Positions 17,114 through 26,660 of a DNA stretch of 42,054 nucleotides are shown piece after piece; the stretch's first letter is position 1, and every line of letters begins with the position of its first letter. Location: NCBI RefSeq assembly GCF_012911025.1, contig NZ_WUEI01000035.1, forward strand, positions 1 to 42,054, written 5' to 3'. This DNA comes from Azoarcus sp. TTM-91 (GTDB lineage: Bacteria > Pseudomonadota > Gammaproteobacteria > Burkholderiales > Rhodocyclaceae). Under the pieces are notes generated by a model. The model was not told the DNA's origin. It made no database searches and saw only the letters and a program-made list of their open reading frames with translations. The position numbers and the translations under genes were made by a program.

Positions 17114-18820
17114 TCAGAACAGGAAGTAGCGCTGCGCCATCGGCAGCACCGAGGCCGGCTCGCACACCAGCAGCTCGCCGTCGGCCCGCACCACGTAGGT
17201 TTCCGGGTCCACTTCTATCGTGGGCCGGGCGCCGTTGTGCACCATGTCGCCCTTCTGCACGCCGCGGCAACCCTGCACCGCCACCAGAGGCTTGTCGAGC
17301 TTGAGCGCGGCCACCTCCGGGTTGGCCAGCGCGGCCTGGGAGACGAAGGTCACCGAGGTCTTCAGCGCCTTGCCGAAGCTGCCGAACATCGGCCGGTAGT
17401 GCACCGGCTGCGGCGTCGGGATTGAGGCGTTGGCGTCGCCCATCGCCGCGGCGGCGATCATGCCGCCCTTGAGGATGAGGCTGGGCTTGACGCCGAAAAA
17501 TGCGGGCTTCCACAGTACCAGGTCCGCCAGTTTGCCTTCCTCGATGGAGCCGACCACATGGGCGATGCCGTGGGTAATGGCCGGGTTGATGGTGTATTTG
17601 GCGATGTAGCGCTTGATGCGGAAGTTGTCGTTGCCCTTGCCGGCGTCCTCCGCCAGCGGGCCGCGCTGCACCTTCATCTTGTGCGCGGTCTGCCAGGTGC
17701 GGATCACCACCTCGCCGACCCGGCCCATGGCCTGAGAGTCGGACGACATCATGGCGAAGGCGCCGGTGTCGTGCAGGATGTCCTCGGCGGCGATGGTTTC
17801 GCGGCGGATGCGGGACTCGGCGAAGGCGACGTCCTCGGCAATCGACGGGTCCAGGTGATGGCAGACCATGAGCATGTCGAGATGCTCGTCTATGGTGTTC
17901 ACCGTGTAGGGCCGGGTCGGGTTGGTGGAGGACGGCAGCACATTGGCCTCGCCCACCGCCTTGATGATGTCCGGCGCATGGCCGCCACCCGCGCCTTCGG
18001 TGTGGAAGGTGTGGATGGTGCGGCCCTTGAAGGCGGCCAGCGTGGTCTCGACGAAGCCGGATTCGTTCAGGGTGTCGGTGTGGATGGCGACCTGCACGTC
18101 CATCTCGTCCGCCACCGTCAGGCAGTTGTCGATGGCCGCCGGGGTGGTGCCCCAGTCCTCATGCAGCTTGAGGCCGATGACGCCGGCCTCGACCTGCTCC
18201 TTCAACGGCCCCGGCAGGCTGGCGTTGCCCTTGCCGAAGAAGCCCATGTTCATCGGGAAGGCGTCCGCCGCTTCCAGCATGCGGTGGATGTGCCACGGCC
18301 CCGGCGTGCAGGTGGTGGCGTAGGTGCCGGTGGCCGGCCCGGTGCCGCCGCCCAGCATGGTGGTGACGCCGCTCATCAGCGCCTCGTCGATCTGCTGCGG
18401 GCAGATCCAGTGGATGTGGCTGTCGATGCCGCCGGCGGTAAGGATCATGCCCTCGCCGGCAATGACCTCGGTGCCGGCGCCGACCGGGATGGTGACGCCC
18501 GGCTGGATGTCCGGGTTGCCGCCCTTGCCTATCTTCCAGATCTTGCCGCCCTTGAGGCCGACATCCGCCTTCACGATGCCGGTCACCGCGTCCACGATCA
18601 GCGCGTTGGTGATGATGGTGTCGGCGATCTCGGCGGCCAGCTGCTGGCCCTGGCCCATGCCGTCGCGGATGACCTTGCCGCCGCCGAACTTCACTTCCTC
18701 ACCGTAGATGGTGTGGTCCTTTTCGACCTCGAGCACAAGGTCGGTGTCGGCCAGGCGCAGCTTGTCGCCAGTGGTGGGGCCGAACATTTCCGCATAGGCG
18801 CGGCGGGTTATTTTCGCCAT
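17114..18820 (-). CDS. ureC: Urease alpha subunit UreC
   Basis: 568 aa, full length. All catalytic features are visible: nickel ligands H135 and H137 (SHIHW), carbamylated lysine K218 (GLKLHEDWG), H247 (AIHTD), H273 (TFHTEG) and D361, plus the mobile flap cysteine C320 in MVCHHLDPS. It hydrolyses urea to ammonia and carbamate in the cytoplasm at a two-nickel site. It starts 1 bp after the ureB stop. Nothing is truncated or substituted at the active site. Confidence 0.98.
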   Translation of the reverse strand: MAKITRRAYAEMFGPTTGDKLRLADTDLVLEVEKDHTIYGEEVKFGGGKVIRDGMGQGQQLAAEIADTIITNALIVDAVTGIVKADVGLKGGKIWKIGKGGNPDIQPGVTIPVGAGTEVIAGEGMILTAGGIDSHIHWICPQQIDEALMSGVTTMLGGGTGPATGTYATTCTPGPWHIHRMLEAADAFPMNMGFFGKGNASLPGPLKEQVEAGVIGLKLHEDWGTTPAAIDNCLTVADEMDVQVAIHTDTLNESGFVETTLAAFKGRTIHTFHTEGAGGGHAPDIIKAVGEANVLPSSTNPTRPYTVNTIDEHLDMLMVCHHLDPSIAEDVAFAESRIRRETIAAEDILHDTGAFAMMSSDSQAMGRVGEVVIRTWQTAHKMKVQRGPLAEDAGKGNDNFRIKRYIAKYTINPAITHGIAHVVGSIEEGKLADLVLWKPAFFGVKPSLILKGGMIAAAAMGDANASIPTPQPVHYRPMFGSFGKALKTSVTFVSQAALANPEVAALKLDKPLVAVQGCRGVQKGDMVHNGARPTIEVDPETYVVRADGELLVCEPASVLPMAQRYFLF

Positions 18821-18821
18821 C

Positions 18822-19127
18822 TCAAAGCGCTCCCATCACGTCGCCGTTGAAGCCATACACCTTGCGCGCGCCGGCCAGCGCCACCAGCTCCACCGTGCGC
18901 GCCTGGCCCGGCTCGAAACGCACCGCGGTGCCGGCGGCGATGTTGAGGCGGAAGCCGCGGGCGGCCTTGCGGTCGAAATCCAGCGCGGCGTTGGTCTCGG
19001 CGAAGTGGTAGTGCGAGCCGACCTGGATCGGGCGGTCGCCGGTGTTGGTCACCGACAGGGTCAGCGTGACGCGGCCGGCGTTCAGCTCCAGCTCGCCGGC
19101 CGCGGGGATGAGTTCACCCGGAATCAT
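18822..19127 (-). CDS. ureB: Urease beta subunit UreB
   Basis: 101 aa. The start [16 protein letters not shown], the core [11 protein letters not shown] and the GRKVYGF-like [13 protein letters not shown] ending identify UreB, a structural subunit of the (UreABC)3 enzyme. An AAAGGAG ribosome-binding site lies about 7 nt upstream and overlaps the stop region of the preceding unknown gene, so translation of the two is probably coupled. Confidence 0.97.
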   Translation of the reverse strand: MIPGELIPAAGELELNAGRVTLTLSVTNTGDRPIQVGSHYHFAETNAALDFDRKAARGFRLNIAAGTAVRFEPGQARTVELVALAGARKVYGFNGDVMGAL

Positions 19128-19142
19128 GTGCTTGCTCCTTTC

Positions 19143-19499
19143 TTATCCTTGTACGCCCCAACCGCCACGGGCACCGTAGCGGTAGTCCCGGACCTGCGTC
19201 CGGGCGGCGGGTTTGTTCGCTTGCGCGTCTGCCGGCGGCGGCATGATGGTCGCGGCTTCGGCCGGCGGCGGAGCGGGCTGCGCTTGCGGCGCCTGCAGCA
19301 GCTGGCGCAGGCGGCCGGCCAGCTCGCGCACGATGTCGTCGCCATCCGCCTCCAGCGCGGCCAGCACCTGCTCCGCCTGGGCGGGATCGATCAGCGCCGC
19401 CGGGTCCAGGCTGGCACCGCGCCGGCGCAGCTGCAATCTGAGGCGGGAGAGCAGGCTCGCCCGTTCCAGCTCCTTCCGTTCCACTTCCGCTTCGTGCAT
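19143..19499 (-). CDS. Unrecognised small protein encoded between ureA and ureB
   Basis: 118 aa with no family I recognise. Residues 1-33 are a charged amphipathic helix (EVERKELERASLLSRL), 49-71 a second helix (VRELAGRLRQLLQAP), 72-100 a proline/alanine-rich linker, and the end is aromatic and glycine-rich (RDYRYGARGGWGVQG). There are no cysteines, no signal peptide and no membrane helix. GGGAGG lies about 5 nt before the ATG, the spacing to both urease genes is short, and the ureB ribosome-binding site abuts its stop, so it is probably translated. Position suggests a role in urease assembly or scaffolding, but nothing in the sequence proves it. Confidence 0.75.
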   Translation of the reverse strand: MHEAEVERKELERASLLSRLRLQLRRRGASLDPAALIDPAQAEQVLAALEADGDDIVRELAGRLRQLLQAPQAQPAPPPAEAATIMPPPADAQANKPAARTQVRDYRYGARGGWGVQG

Positions 19500-19572
19500 C
19501 GCAACCTCCCGCGGCCGCGCCGCGAACGTTTGCGTGCAGGCCGCGCCAGCCGGCGCGACGCCGCCCGCGCTG

Positions 19573-19875
19573 TCAGACGATGGGATTGTGTACCGTGACC
19601 AGCTTGGTGCCGTCCGGGAAGGTCGCCTCGACCTGGATCTCCGGGATCAGCTCGGCGATGCCGTCCATGACGTCCTCGCGGGCGAGGATGGTGGTGCCGA
19701 AGCTCATCAGCTCGGCCACCGTGCGGCCGTCGCGCGCGCCTTCGAGAATGGCGCAGGTGATCAGCGCCACCGCCTCCGGGTAGTTGAGCTTGAGGCCGCG
19801 GGCGCGGCGGCGCTCGGCGAGCAGGCCGGCGGTGAAGATGAGCAGCTTGTCCTTCTCGCGCGGAGTCAATTCCAT
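19573..19875 (-). CDS. ureA: Urease gamma subunit UreA
   Basis: 100 aa, exactly the family length. Begins [20 protein letters not shown], with [12 protein letters not shown] and the VTVHNPI C terminus. It is the small structural subunit of urease. It lies 23 bp after ureD; the unknown small gene, not ureB, follows it. In most proteobacterial operons ureB follows ureA directly. Confidence 0.98.
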   Translation of the reverse strand: MELTPREKDKLLIFTAGLLAERRRARGLKLNYPEAVALITCAILEGARDGRTVAELMSFGTTILAREDVMDGIAELIPEIQVEATFPDGTKLVTVHNPIV

Positions 19876-19898
19876 ACGCTAGTCCTCGTGTGTTCCAT

Positions 19899-20756
19899 TC
19901 AGGTATTCCAGATGCGCGGGATCGCCATCGGCCGCCCGGCGAGGGCCGGCCGCAGCACTGCCCACAGGCGGTTGAACCAGATGCGCCCCGGCTCGCAGCC
20001 CGGCCCGAGGTAACGGGCGACGAGCAGGCCGGGCAGCAGCGTGACCGCGCCCTCGCCCACCGCCGGCACGATCTCGCGGCAGGCGGCGAGCAGCTCGCCA
20101 TCCACCCGCGGCGACGCCGCCAGCAGGGTGCCGGCCACCGGATGGCCGCCCAGGCCGACCGGCGACTCCATCAGGCCGCCGCCGCCCTCCACCCGGCCGC
20201 GCTCCAGCCACAGGCTCTTGCCGTCGCGGCGGATGCGGGTGGCCAGCGCGAGCTGGCCGCGGCTGAATTTCTCGCCGGAGCCGGTGCGGCCGAAGCAGCT
20301 CATCTCGCTGCCGATGAAACTGGCGTCGCCCGCCAGCGCCACCTCGGTCAGCAGCTCGCCGACCGCGCCTTCATAAACGATGCTCTCCTGCGGCAGCCAT
20401 TCGCACACCCCGCCTTCGGCCACCGCGATGCGCTGGCTGAGGCGGCCGACGCGGCCCTCGCTGCGATACCACTTGCCGGCGCCCGGCGTGGTCAGCAGCG
20501 CGTGGGCGCCGGCGCCCACGTCCACGTTCAGCGCCAGCGTATCGCCGCCAACGATGCCGGCCGGCGGATGCACGACGATGGCATGGCACACCTCGTCGCC
20601 CTCGGGGTAGAGCGCGCGCTGTACCACCAGCGGACCGACGTGGCGGCGCTCGGCCAGCACGCTGCGGTCGCCGCGGCGGCGGAAACCCAGGTGCAGCTCG
20701 GCCTGCCAGCCGCGCACGGACGGGGTCAGGCTGGGGCATTCGACGACGGCGTTCAT
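19899..20756 (-). CDS. ureD: Urease accessory protein UreD
   Basis: 285 aa from ATG 20756 (MNAVVECPS); an ATG at 20780 in the same frame would add eight residues and neither has a clear ribosome-binding site. Family motifs: ERRHVGPLVVQRALYPEG, HPPAGIVGGD, LLTTPGAGKWYRSEG and WLPQESIVYEGA. UreD binds apo-urease and recruits UreF and UreG, with a proposed internal tunnel for nickel. It is the first gene of the urease operon, so the operon promoter should lie in the roughly 200 bp between it and queF, or transcription continues from queF. Confidence 0.95.
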   Translation of the reverse strand: MNAVVECPSLTPSVRGWQAELHLGFRRRGDRSVLAERRHVGPLVVQRALYPEGDEVCHAIVVHPPAGIVGGDTLALNVDVGAGAHALLTTPGAGKWYRSEGRVGRLSQRIAVAEGGVCEWLPQESIVYEGAVGELLTEVALAGDASFIGSEMSCFGRTGSGEKFSRGQLALATRIRRDGKSLWLERGRVEGGGGLMESPVGLGGHPVAGTLLAASPRVDGELLAACREIVPAVGEGAVTLLPGLLVARYLGPGCEPGRIWFNRLWAVLRPALAGRPMAIPRIWNT

Positions 20757-20961
20757 GACTTTCGTTTTAGCAATTGGCATTCCAGTTCGCTGCCGGCGGC
20801 TTTATCCCGACGGTTTCAGCACTTGCATGGTGATGCCGGAGACATGGCGGTTCGATGACGGCGATGCGCGCACCAGCCCGGTGCCTGCGCGGCCTTTCAT
20901 GCCCCGCCCTTGCCCATGCCCCGGCGTCCCGGCCGGCGCTTGCTGCCTTGCCCGCGGCCTC

Positions 20962-21795
20962 TTACTGCCGCACTTCCATGCGTTCATCCGCCGCCAGCGC
21001 CAGCGAGGTGGCGCGCCAGGGGTTGATGTCCAGCCCGCCGCGGCGGGTGTAGCGCGCCCACACGGAGAGTTCGCGCGGCTGGCAGCGCGCCAGCACGTCG
21101 CAGAAGATGCGCTCCACGCACTGCTCGTGGAATTCGTTGTGGCCGCGGAAGGAGACGATGTAGCGCAGCAGGCCGGCGCGATCGATCGCCGGCCCACGGT
21201 AGCGCAGCGCCACCATGCCCCAGTCCGGCTGGCCGGTGACCAGGCAGTTGGATTTCAGCAGGTGGGAGTACAGCGTTTCCGCCACCTCGGCGCCGCCGGC
21301 CGAGAGCAGCTCCGGCGCCGGCTGGTAGCGGTCGATGGCGACGTCCAGCTCGTCCAGGCAGACGCCTTCCGGATAACCGAAGGCGCGCTGCGGCCGCCGC
21401 GACAGCGGCGCCACCTCCACGCCCACCGCCCCGCCAGCGGCGGCGGACAGATCGGCGGCGATGGTGGCCGCCACCGCTTCATGGTCGGCGAAAACGTGCT
21501 GGTTGAAGGCGTTGAGATAGAGCTTGAGCGACTTGGATTCGACCAGCCGCGGCGTTTCCGCCGGCACCCGGAAGCGGGCCAGCGCCACCACCGGCTTGCC
21601 GCGCGGATTCAGCCAGGACAGCTCGTAGGCGTTCCACAGGTCGGCGCCAACGAAGGGCAGCGCATCCTCGCGCAGGCCCAGCTCGTCCCGCTTCAACTGG
21701 CGCGGAATGGGGAACAGCAGCTCCGGCGCATAGGTGTCGCGGTAGCTGACCGTGCGCCCCAGCGGCGAAGCCTCTGCGCCGTGCCTGTCCGTCAT
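20962..21795 (-). CDS. queF: NADPH-dependent 7-cyano-7-deazaguanine reductase QueF
   Basis: 277 aa, the long two-lobed QueF form. It reduces preQ0 to preQ1 in queuosine synthesis for tRNA. The catalytic cysteine is in [15 protein letters not shown]; the substrate and NADPH regions include [13 protein letters not shown], the [10 protein letters not shown] stretch and [14 protein letters not shown] 21795 ([10 protein letters not shown]) is preferred over 21813 because AAGGAG lies 6 nt before it. It sits 48 bp after the LtaS-like gene on the same strand. Confidence 0.96.
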   Translation of the reverse strand: MTDRHGAEASPLGRTVSYRDTYAPELLFPIPRQLKRDELGLREDALPFVGADLWNAYELSWLNPRGKPVVALARFRVPAETPRLVESKSLKLYLNAFNQHVFADHEAVAATIAADLSAAAGGAVGVEVAPLSRRPQRAFGYPEGVCLDELDVAIDRYQPAPELLSAGGAEVAETLYSHLLKSNCLVTGQPDWGMVALRYRGPAIDRAGLLRYIVSFRGHNEFHEQCVERIFCDVLARCQPRELSVWARYTRRGGLDINPWRATSLALAADERMEVRQ

Positions 21796-21843
21796 GCCAT
21801 CTCCTTGGCTCATCTTCTTGTGCCAGTGCTCATCGGGCGGCGC

Positions 21844-23949
21844 TCAATGCGCGCCGTGCGGGGCCGCGTCCGGCAGCGGGCTGTGCACCGGCACCGCCTG
21901 CGAGCTGTCTTCCACCTTGTTGCTGTAGAGCATCAGGCGGGCAGCTTCATGCAGGCCGCGGGCGAGGCGGTAGAGGCGCTGGTACTCCGCCGGGTTGGCC
22001 TCGGCGACGTTGTCCAGCGGCGTCTTGGAGGCGATTTCGTGCATGGAGGCGCTGCTGCCGTCGGCGTTCATCTGCACCAGGTAATGCTGGGTGACGACGC
22101 CGATCAGCGGGAAATTGCCCTCGCGCAGCACCACCGGCACGGCGCGCTCGCCTTCCGGCGCCGGCAGCTGGATGTCGCGGCCCATGGTGGTGTTGGTGTA
22201 TTCCACGCCGACCAGGCCGGCCACGGTGGGCAGCAGGTCCAGCAGGCTGGTGGCCTCGGCGGTGACGCGCGGGGCGATCATCCTGGGCGCGTAGATCACC
22301 GCCGGCACGTTCAGGCTCTCCAGGTTGAGCGCCTCGTAGGCGGGCGGCATGAAGGGCAGCTGGGAGATGCGGCCGTTGTGGTCGCCGTAGAGCACGAAGA
22401 TGGTGTCGTCGTGGTAGCCGCTCTTCTTCGCCATCTCGATGAAGCGGCCGACGCTGTAGTCCTGCAGGCGCACCGCGTTGTACTGGTCGGCGCTGCGGAA
22501 GCCGGCGGGATCGGCCTCGGCGTCGCTGATGCGCTTCACCTCGAAATCGTCGCTATCCGGCGGAATGGTGAAGGGGCGGTGGTTGCCGGCGGTCTGGATG
22601 AAGGCGAAGAAGGGCTTGTCGCGCGGCATGTCGCGCAGCATCGCATCCACTTCCTTGAACATGTTGAGGTCGGAAACGCCCCACACGTCGGCGTTCTTGG
22701 ACTTCCAGTGGCCTTCCTCGTAGAGCTTGATGCCATCGACGCTGCTGACGATGAGCGCGTTCATGTTGGCCCAGCCGGCGCTGCCGCCGATGGCGTAGAA
22801 CTTGTCATGTGCGCGGAAGGCGTTGGCCACGGTGTGCTGCGGCACGATGAAGGGGTTGCGGGTGGCGCTCTCGGCGCGGGACACGTCCGGAATGCCGGTG
22901 ACGGTAGCCCACACCGTCTTGGCGGTGCCGGTGACCGGCACGTAGAGGTTGGGGAAGAACCAGCCCTGGCGCGCCAGCGAGTCGAGGTGCGGCGTCGGGT
23001 CCAGCGGGTTGCCGTGGATGCCGGTGACGCTGGCGCCGAAGGACTCCAGCATGATGAAGACGACGTTGGGCGGGCGCTCGCGCTGGAGGCGATGGGGCTG
23101 CACGCCGATGTGGCGGTCGAAGCGCGGCTGCGCGGCGCCGGCAGCGGAAGCCTCCACGCCGAGGTAGTTCGCCACCTCCGGGTAGTACTCGCGCACCGCC
23201 GCCATGTCGTAGCGCTCCAGCGGCGTGCGCACCGTGTCCCACAGGAAGATCACCGGGTTGAGGCCGAGAGCGCCGACCTGGGTGCTGCCGGAGAAGAAGG
23301 CGTCGCCCCAGCGCAGCGGCACCGGGTTGCGGGGGTTGATGTCCTCCAGCCGGCCGAGGATGCCGAGGAAGCCCAGCACCACGGTGGCCACCACCGCCAG
23401 CGCCACCGGCAGCGTGCCGACCGACCGTGGCGGGCGGTCCAGCGTGCGCTTCTCCAGCGCCAGCATGACGCCGAAGATGAACAAGCCGGCCGCCAGCCAC
23501 AGCAGCGTCAGCCACACCACCGGGTAGCTCTGCCACACCATGTCGGCGGAGATCTGGGCATCGGAGAAGAAGCGCAGGATGCTGGAATTGATCCGCAGCC
23601 CGAGGTACTGGTAGTGGCCGAAATCCACGATGTAGATCAGCGTCACCGCCAGGCTGGCCACCAGCAGCCACAGCCGGCCCAGCCAGCGCAGCGGCCGCGA
23701 GGTGGCGAGGTTGACGCGCGGCAGGATGGCGAGCACCGCCAGCGGCAGCATCAGCAGGATGGCCAGCCGCAGGTCGAAGCGCAGCCCCACGCCCAGGGTC
23801 TTCAGCACCTCGGCGGCGTGCGTGCCCTCGCCCAGGGTGACTTCGGACGACCAGATATAGAAGCCTGCCCGCAGCAAGGCGAACAGCAGGAAGAAGAAGA
23901 ACACGCCGGCCAGGAGGTAACGCAGGCGGCGGAACGTTAGACGGTGCAT
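21844..23949 (-). CDS. LtaS-like sulfatase/phosphoglycerol transferase family membrane protein
   Basis: 701 aa. Five membrane helices (about 12-32, 62-77, 92-110, 143-165, 180-197) precede a periplasmic alkaline-phosphatase-fold domain from about 290. Candidate active-site residues are E302 (MLESFGAS), a Thr nucleophile in GTAKTVW (T345) and the YGDHNGR metal-binding motif. The family includes lipoteichoic acid synthase of Firmicutes and OpgB/phosphoethanolamine transferases of Gram-negatives; the latter type of envelope-glycan decoration is more likely here. The start at 23949 has GAGGAA upstream and begins the first membrane helix; the open frame before it is not coding. Confidence 0.88.
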   Translation of the reverse strand: MHRLTFRRLRYLLAGVFFFFLLFALLRAGFYIWSSEVTLGEGTHAAEVLKTLGVGLRFDLRLAILLMLPLAVLAILPRVNLATSRPLRWLGRLWLLVASLAVTLIYIVDFGHYQYLGLRINSSILRFFSDAQISADMVWQSYPVVWLTLLWLAAGLFIFGVMLALEKRTLDRPPRSVGTLPVALAVVATVVLGFLGILGRLEDINPRNPVPLRWGDAFFSGSTQVGALGLNPVIFLWDTVRTPLERYDMAAVREYYPEVANYLGVEASAAGAAQPRFDRHIGVQPHRLQRERPPNVVFIMLESFGASVTGIHGNPLDPTPHLDSLARQGWFFPNLYVPVTGTAKTVWATVTGIPDVSRAESATRNPFIVPQHTVANAFRAHDKFYAIGGSAGWANMNALIVSSVDGIKLYEEGHWKSKNADVWGVSDLNMFKEVDAMLRDMPRDKPFFAFIQTAGNHRPFTIPPDSDDFEVKRISDAEADPAGFRSADQYNAVRLQDYSVGRFIEMAKKSGYHDDTIFVLYGDHNGRISQLPFMPPAYEALNLESLNVPAVIYAPRMIAPRVTAEATSLLDLLPTVAGLVGVEYTNTTMGRDIQLPAPEGERAVPVVLREGNFPLIGVVTQHYLVQMNADGSSASMHEIASKTPLDNVAEANPAEYQRLYRLARGLHEAARLMLYSNKVEDSSQAVPVHSPLPDAAPHGAH

Positions 23950-24268
23950 CGGGATTCCTCGTGAACGGGAGGCCTCCCTCCCACCCTGTTCGGCACCAGC
24001 TGCGCAGACGCGCCCTTGCGCCTGCGGCCGACAGAAGCCGGGCAGTTTATCCGCTAACGTTTTATCGGGGAAAGTCCGTACAAACCGGGGAAATTTCCTG
24101 ATTTCCCAATTGCATGCGGCAGCCTTGCCGGCCGGCGCCCCGGCCCGGCGGCGGCCGCCGCGCCAGCAGGAAAGAAGGCGCCGGACCGCCCTCCTCCGCG
24201 GCGGGAGGGAGCCGGTCCGGCGCGAGGGTACGCAGCCCGCGCACCCAGCTCCGCTCAAGCACGGAGAA
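23950..24268. other. 319-bp intergenic region with a terminator hairpin
   Basis: No gene seen. It holds an AT-richer stretch (24045-24110) that should include the promoter of the LtaS-like gene, and at its right end the hairpin that follows the Tsx-like gene. Confidence 0.5.
24178..24223 (-). terminator. Strong hairpin after the Tsx-like gene
   Basis: GCGCCGGACCG (24178-24188) and CGGTCCGGCGC (24213-24223) are a perfect 11-bp inverted repeat, extended inward by CCTCC/GGAGG. Read on the minus strand, the stem is followed by CTTCTTTCC. This suits a terminator for the outer-membrane protein gene, although the T-tract is interrupted. Confidence 0.6.
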
Positions 24269-25153
24269 TCAGAAGTGCCATTCCATCTGGAAGGTCGGCG
24301 CGGTGGTATCTATGCCCGGCTTGGTCACGCCGGCGGCATTGCTGTGGTTGCCGAACTTGTTCTTCCAGTATTCGTAGCCCACGCCCATCAGGAAGGTGTT
24401 CTTCTTGCCGCTGACCATCTGGCCCACATCCACCATCAGCGAGGTGCGCATCAGGGTTTCCGCCTTGGTCTTCACGCCGGCGTAGTCCTTGCCCTTCTCG
24501 CTGTTGTAGTTGATGAAGCCCTGGAACTTCAGCGGCACCGGGCCGGCCTGGAAAGGGATGCCCCAGGCGGCGCTCACCATCCACTGCGGATCGAAGGTGA
24601 TGTCGCTCTTCGGGCAGGCGGGGGAGCCGAGGCCACAGTGGTTCTGCTCGCGGCCGTACAGCAGGCTGAGGTCGAGGAAGCCCGGCACGTCGAACTTCAG
24701 CGTGGGGCCGACCACCAGCAGGCGCTTGCGCGGCGCGAAGCGGGTGTTCTTGGTGTTGAGGTCGAAGCCGGCGGTCAGCGCCACTTCCTTGACCGGGCCG
24801 AAGGACATGTCCTTCTCGAAGATCTTGCCCAAGTGGAACTGGTGGCGGTAGGTCAGGTAGAACTCGGTGGCGCCGCTGTCGCTGCCGCTCGCCGGGTCCT
24901 TGCTGTCGGACTGCAGCACGTCCAGGTTCACGAAGTTCTGGCCGATCGAGTAGCCGCTGGAGTGGGTCAGCTGCAGCACATGCTTGCGCACCTCGTCGCG
25001 GTTGTTCGGCTCGCGGAAATCGGTGCCGAAGCGGTAGCCGATGAAGGTATCGCTCCAGGTGGCGGCCTGGGCTGCATTCGGCACGAGGGCGGGCAGAGCG
25101 GCGATGGCGCAGGCGAGCGCCAGCTTCTTGCCGCGGGTGGGGGAGGACTTCAT
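24269..25153 (-). CDS. Tsx/OmpK-like outer membrane channel protein
   Basis: 294 aa. A signal peptide (1-30, ending NAAQA) is followed by alternating beta strands and a C-terminal phenylalanine (FQMEWHF) that marks outer-membrane barrels. The opening TFIGYRFGTDFREP and LNLDVLQSDSKD-like NLDVLQSDSKDP resemble nucleoside-specific Tsx channels. C170 and C177 in HCGLGSPAC could form an external-loop disulfide. It is transcribed away from an NMT1/THI5-type importer, so the pair may take up a related nucleoside or pyrimidine compound, which is inference. Confidence 0.82.
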   Translation of the reverse strand: MKSSPTRGKKLALACAIAALPALVPNAAQAATWSDTFIGYRFGTDFREPNNRDEVRKHVLQLTHSSGYSIGQNFVNLDVLQSDSKDPASGSDSGATEFYLTYRHQFHLGKIFEKDMSFGPVKEVALTAGFDLNTKNTRFAPRKRLLVVGPTLKFDVPGFLDLSLLYGREQNHCGLGSPACPKSDITFDPQWMVSAAWGIPFQAGPVPLKFQGFINYNSEKGKDYAGVKTKAETLMRTSLMVDVGQMVSGKKNTFLMGVGYEYWKNKFGNHSNAAGVTKPGIDTTAPTFQMEWHF

Positions 25154-25561
25154 TGATGGGACTCCTGAGTGGTCTGCTGTGAATGCTGCTGCGCACCGGA
25201 TTGCCGCGCTTTTTTAGACGCTAACAGGAGCCGAAAGGGCTTTGGCGAATAATGGGTATTACGTTTGCCGTATAAGACACCCAATACACATCCTTCTGTT
25301 TATAAAAGAAATATCCTTTCCTCCATATTCAATCGGCATTCCCTTTGTTGGCGCATTTATGCCATTGCCGCCCAACTTCGGTGCATTGCAAAAACGTGCT
25401 GAAACAAGTCGTTACGGGCACCGTCCCGGCGCACGCACCAGGAGGGAACGCAAAGCACCCCGATCGGGCGCGATAATCCACGGTTTATGCCCCTTTGCGG
25501 TGGCACGGCGCTTGCCAATTGCTTGGCCGAAACCGATCCATCCATGCAAACGGAGCAGCTC
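25154..25561. promoter_or_regulatory. Divergent regulatory region, AT-rich
   Basis: A 408-bp gap between the outer-membrane gene and the ABC importer operon. Positions 25230-25385 are far more AT-rich than the surroundings (AATAATGGGTATTACG, TATAAG, TTTATAAAAGAAATATCC), as expected for promoters on both strands. I could not assign a riboswitch: no TPP-type or other conserved core is evident by eye. The SBP start could be ATG 25544 instead of 25562. Confidence 0.5.
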
Positions 25562-26596
25562 ATGACCCGCAAGACCTCCATCTCCCGCCGCCTTTTCCTC
25601 TGCGCCGCCACCGCGCTGGCCTTCGCCGGCAGCGCCGCGCACGCCGCCGACCCGGTGAAGATCAAGTTCACCCTGGACTGGCGCTTCGAAGGCCCGGCGG
25701 CCCCCTTCCTGCTGGCGAAGGCGAAGAACTACTTCGCCGCCGAGGGCCTGGACGTGGAGATCGACGCCGGCAACGGCTCCGCCGGCGCGGTCACCCGCGT
25801 CGCCACCGGCGCCTATGAAATGGGCTTCGCCGACTTCAACTCGCTGATCGAACAGGAAGCCAAGACGCCCGGCACCAAGATCCAGGGCGTCTACATGGTC
25901 TACAACAGCACCCCGGCCGCCATCGTGCTGCTGAAGAAGTCCGGCGTGACCAAGCCGGCCGACCTGGTGGGCAAGACCCTGGCGGCGCCGGTGTTCGACG
26001 GCGGCCGCAAGGCCTGGCCGGCCTTCGCCAAGGCCAACGGCCTGGCGCTGGACGCGGTGAAATGGCAGACGGTGGAGCCGGCCATCCGCGAAACCCTGCT
26101 CGCCCGCGGCGATGTGGACGGCATCACCGGCTTCTACTTCACCAGCGTGCTCAACCTGGAGGCCCGCGGCGTGAAGACCGAGGACATCGTGGCGTTGAAG
26201 TACCCGGACCACGGCGTCGAGTTCTACGGCAACGCCATCATCGCCAGCCCGAAGTTCCTGGCCGAGAAGCCGCAGGCGGTGGCCGGCTTCGTGCGCGCCT
26301 TCAACAAGGCGCTTAAGGAAACCCTGGCCAACCCGGAAGCCGCGGTCGCCTACGTGAAGGAACGCGATCCGCTGATCAACGTGGCGCTGGAAACCCGCCG
26401 CCTGAAGATGGCGATGGACATGGTGGTGGTCACGCCCGAAAGCACCAGGCTGGGCCTGGGCGCGGTGGACGAAGCCCGCCTGAAGCGCTCGGTTGCCGAT
26501 GTGGTTGCCGCCTTCGGCCTGCCCGCCACGCCGGACGCCGCCGCGCTGTTCACCTCCGCCTACCTGCCGCCCGCCGCCGACCGCGCCGTCAAGTAA
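25562..26596 (+). CDS. NMT1/THI5-like ABC transporter substrate-binding protein
   Basis: 344 aa. The N terminus (TRKTSISRRLFLCAATALAF…AHAAD) is a signal peptide with a Ser-Arg-Arg pair that could be Tat-like; the mature protein begins DPVKIKFTLDWRFEG, typical of the NMT1 family (ThiY, SsuA, nitrate/taurine-type binders). GFADFNSLIEQ and the PVFDGGRKAWPAF region fit the two-lobe fold. It captures a small solute in the periplasm; pyrimidine precursors, sulfonates or nucleobases are possible. GGAG precedes ATG 25562. First gene of a three-gene importer operon. Confidence 0.9.
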   Translation: MTRKTSISRRLFLCAATALAFAGSAAHAADPVKIKFTLDWRFEGPAAPFLLAKAKNYFAAEGLDVEIDAGNGSAGAVTRVATGAYEMGFADFNSLIEQEAKTPGTKIQGVYMVYNSTPAAIVLLKKSGVTKPADLVGKTLAAPVFDGGRKAWPAFAKANGLALDAVKWQTVEPAIRETLLARGDVDGITGFYFTSVLNLEARGVKTEDIVALKYPDHGVEFYGNAIIASPKFLAEKPQAVAGFVRAFNKALKETLANPEAAVAYVKERDPLINVALETRRLKMAMDMVVVTPESTRLGLGAVDEARLKRSVADVVAAFGLPATPDAAALFTSAYLPPAADRAVK

Positions 26597-26660
26597 GTCA
26601 CCCGAAACGACAAGGAGGACGCCCGGCCCGCCTCACCCGCGGCGCCGGGCGGAACACATC

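Noticed and set aside
20755..23940. A very long open frame (over 1000 codons) on the + strand opposite queF and the LtaS-like gene
   Set aside because: It is rich in His, Val, Gln and Arg with no recognisable domain, and it covers two clearly recognised genes on the other strand. This is the usual antisense frame of GC-rich coding DNA.
25154..25561. Possible TPP riboswitch before the THI5-type importer
   Set aside because: No CUGAGA/ACCUGA-type core could be found by eye; a covariance-model search would decide it.
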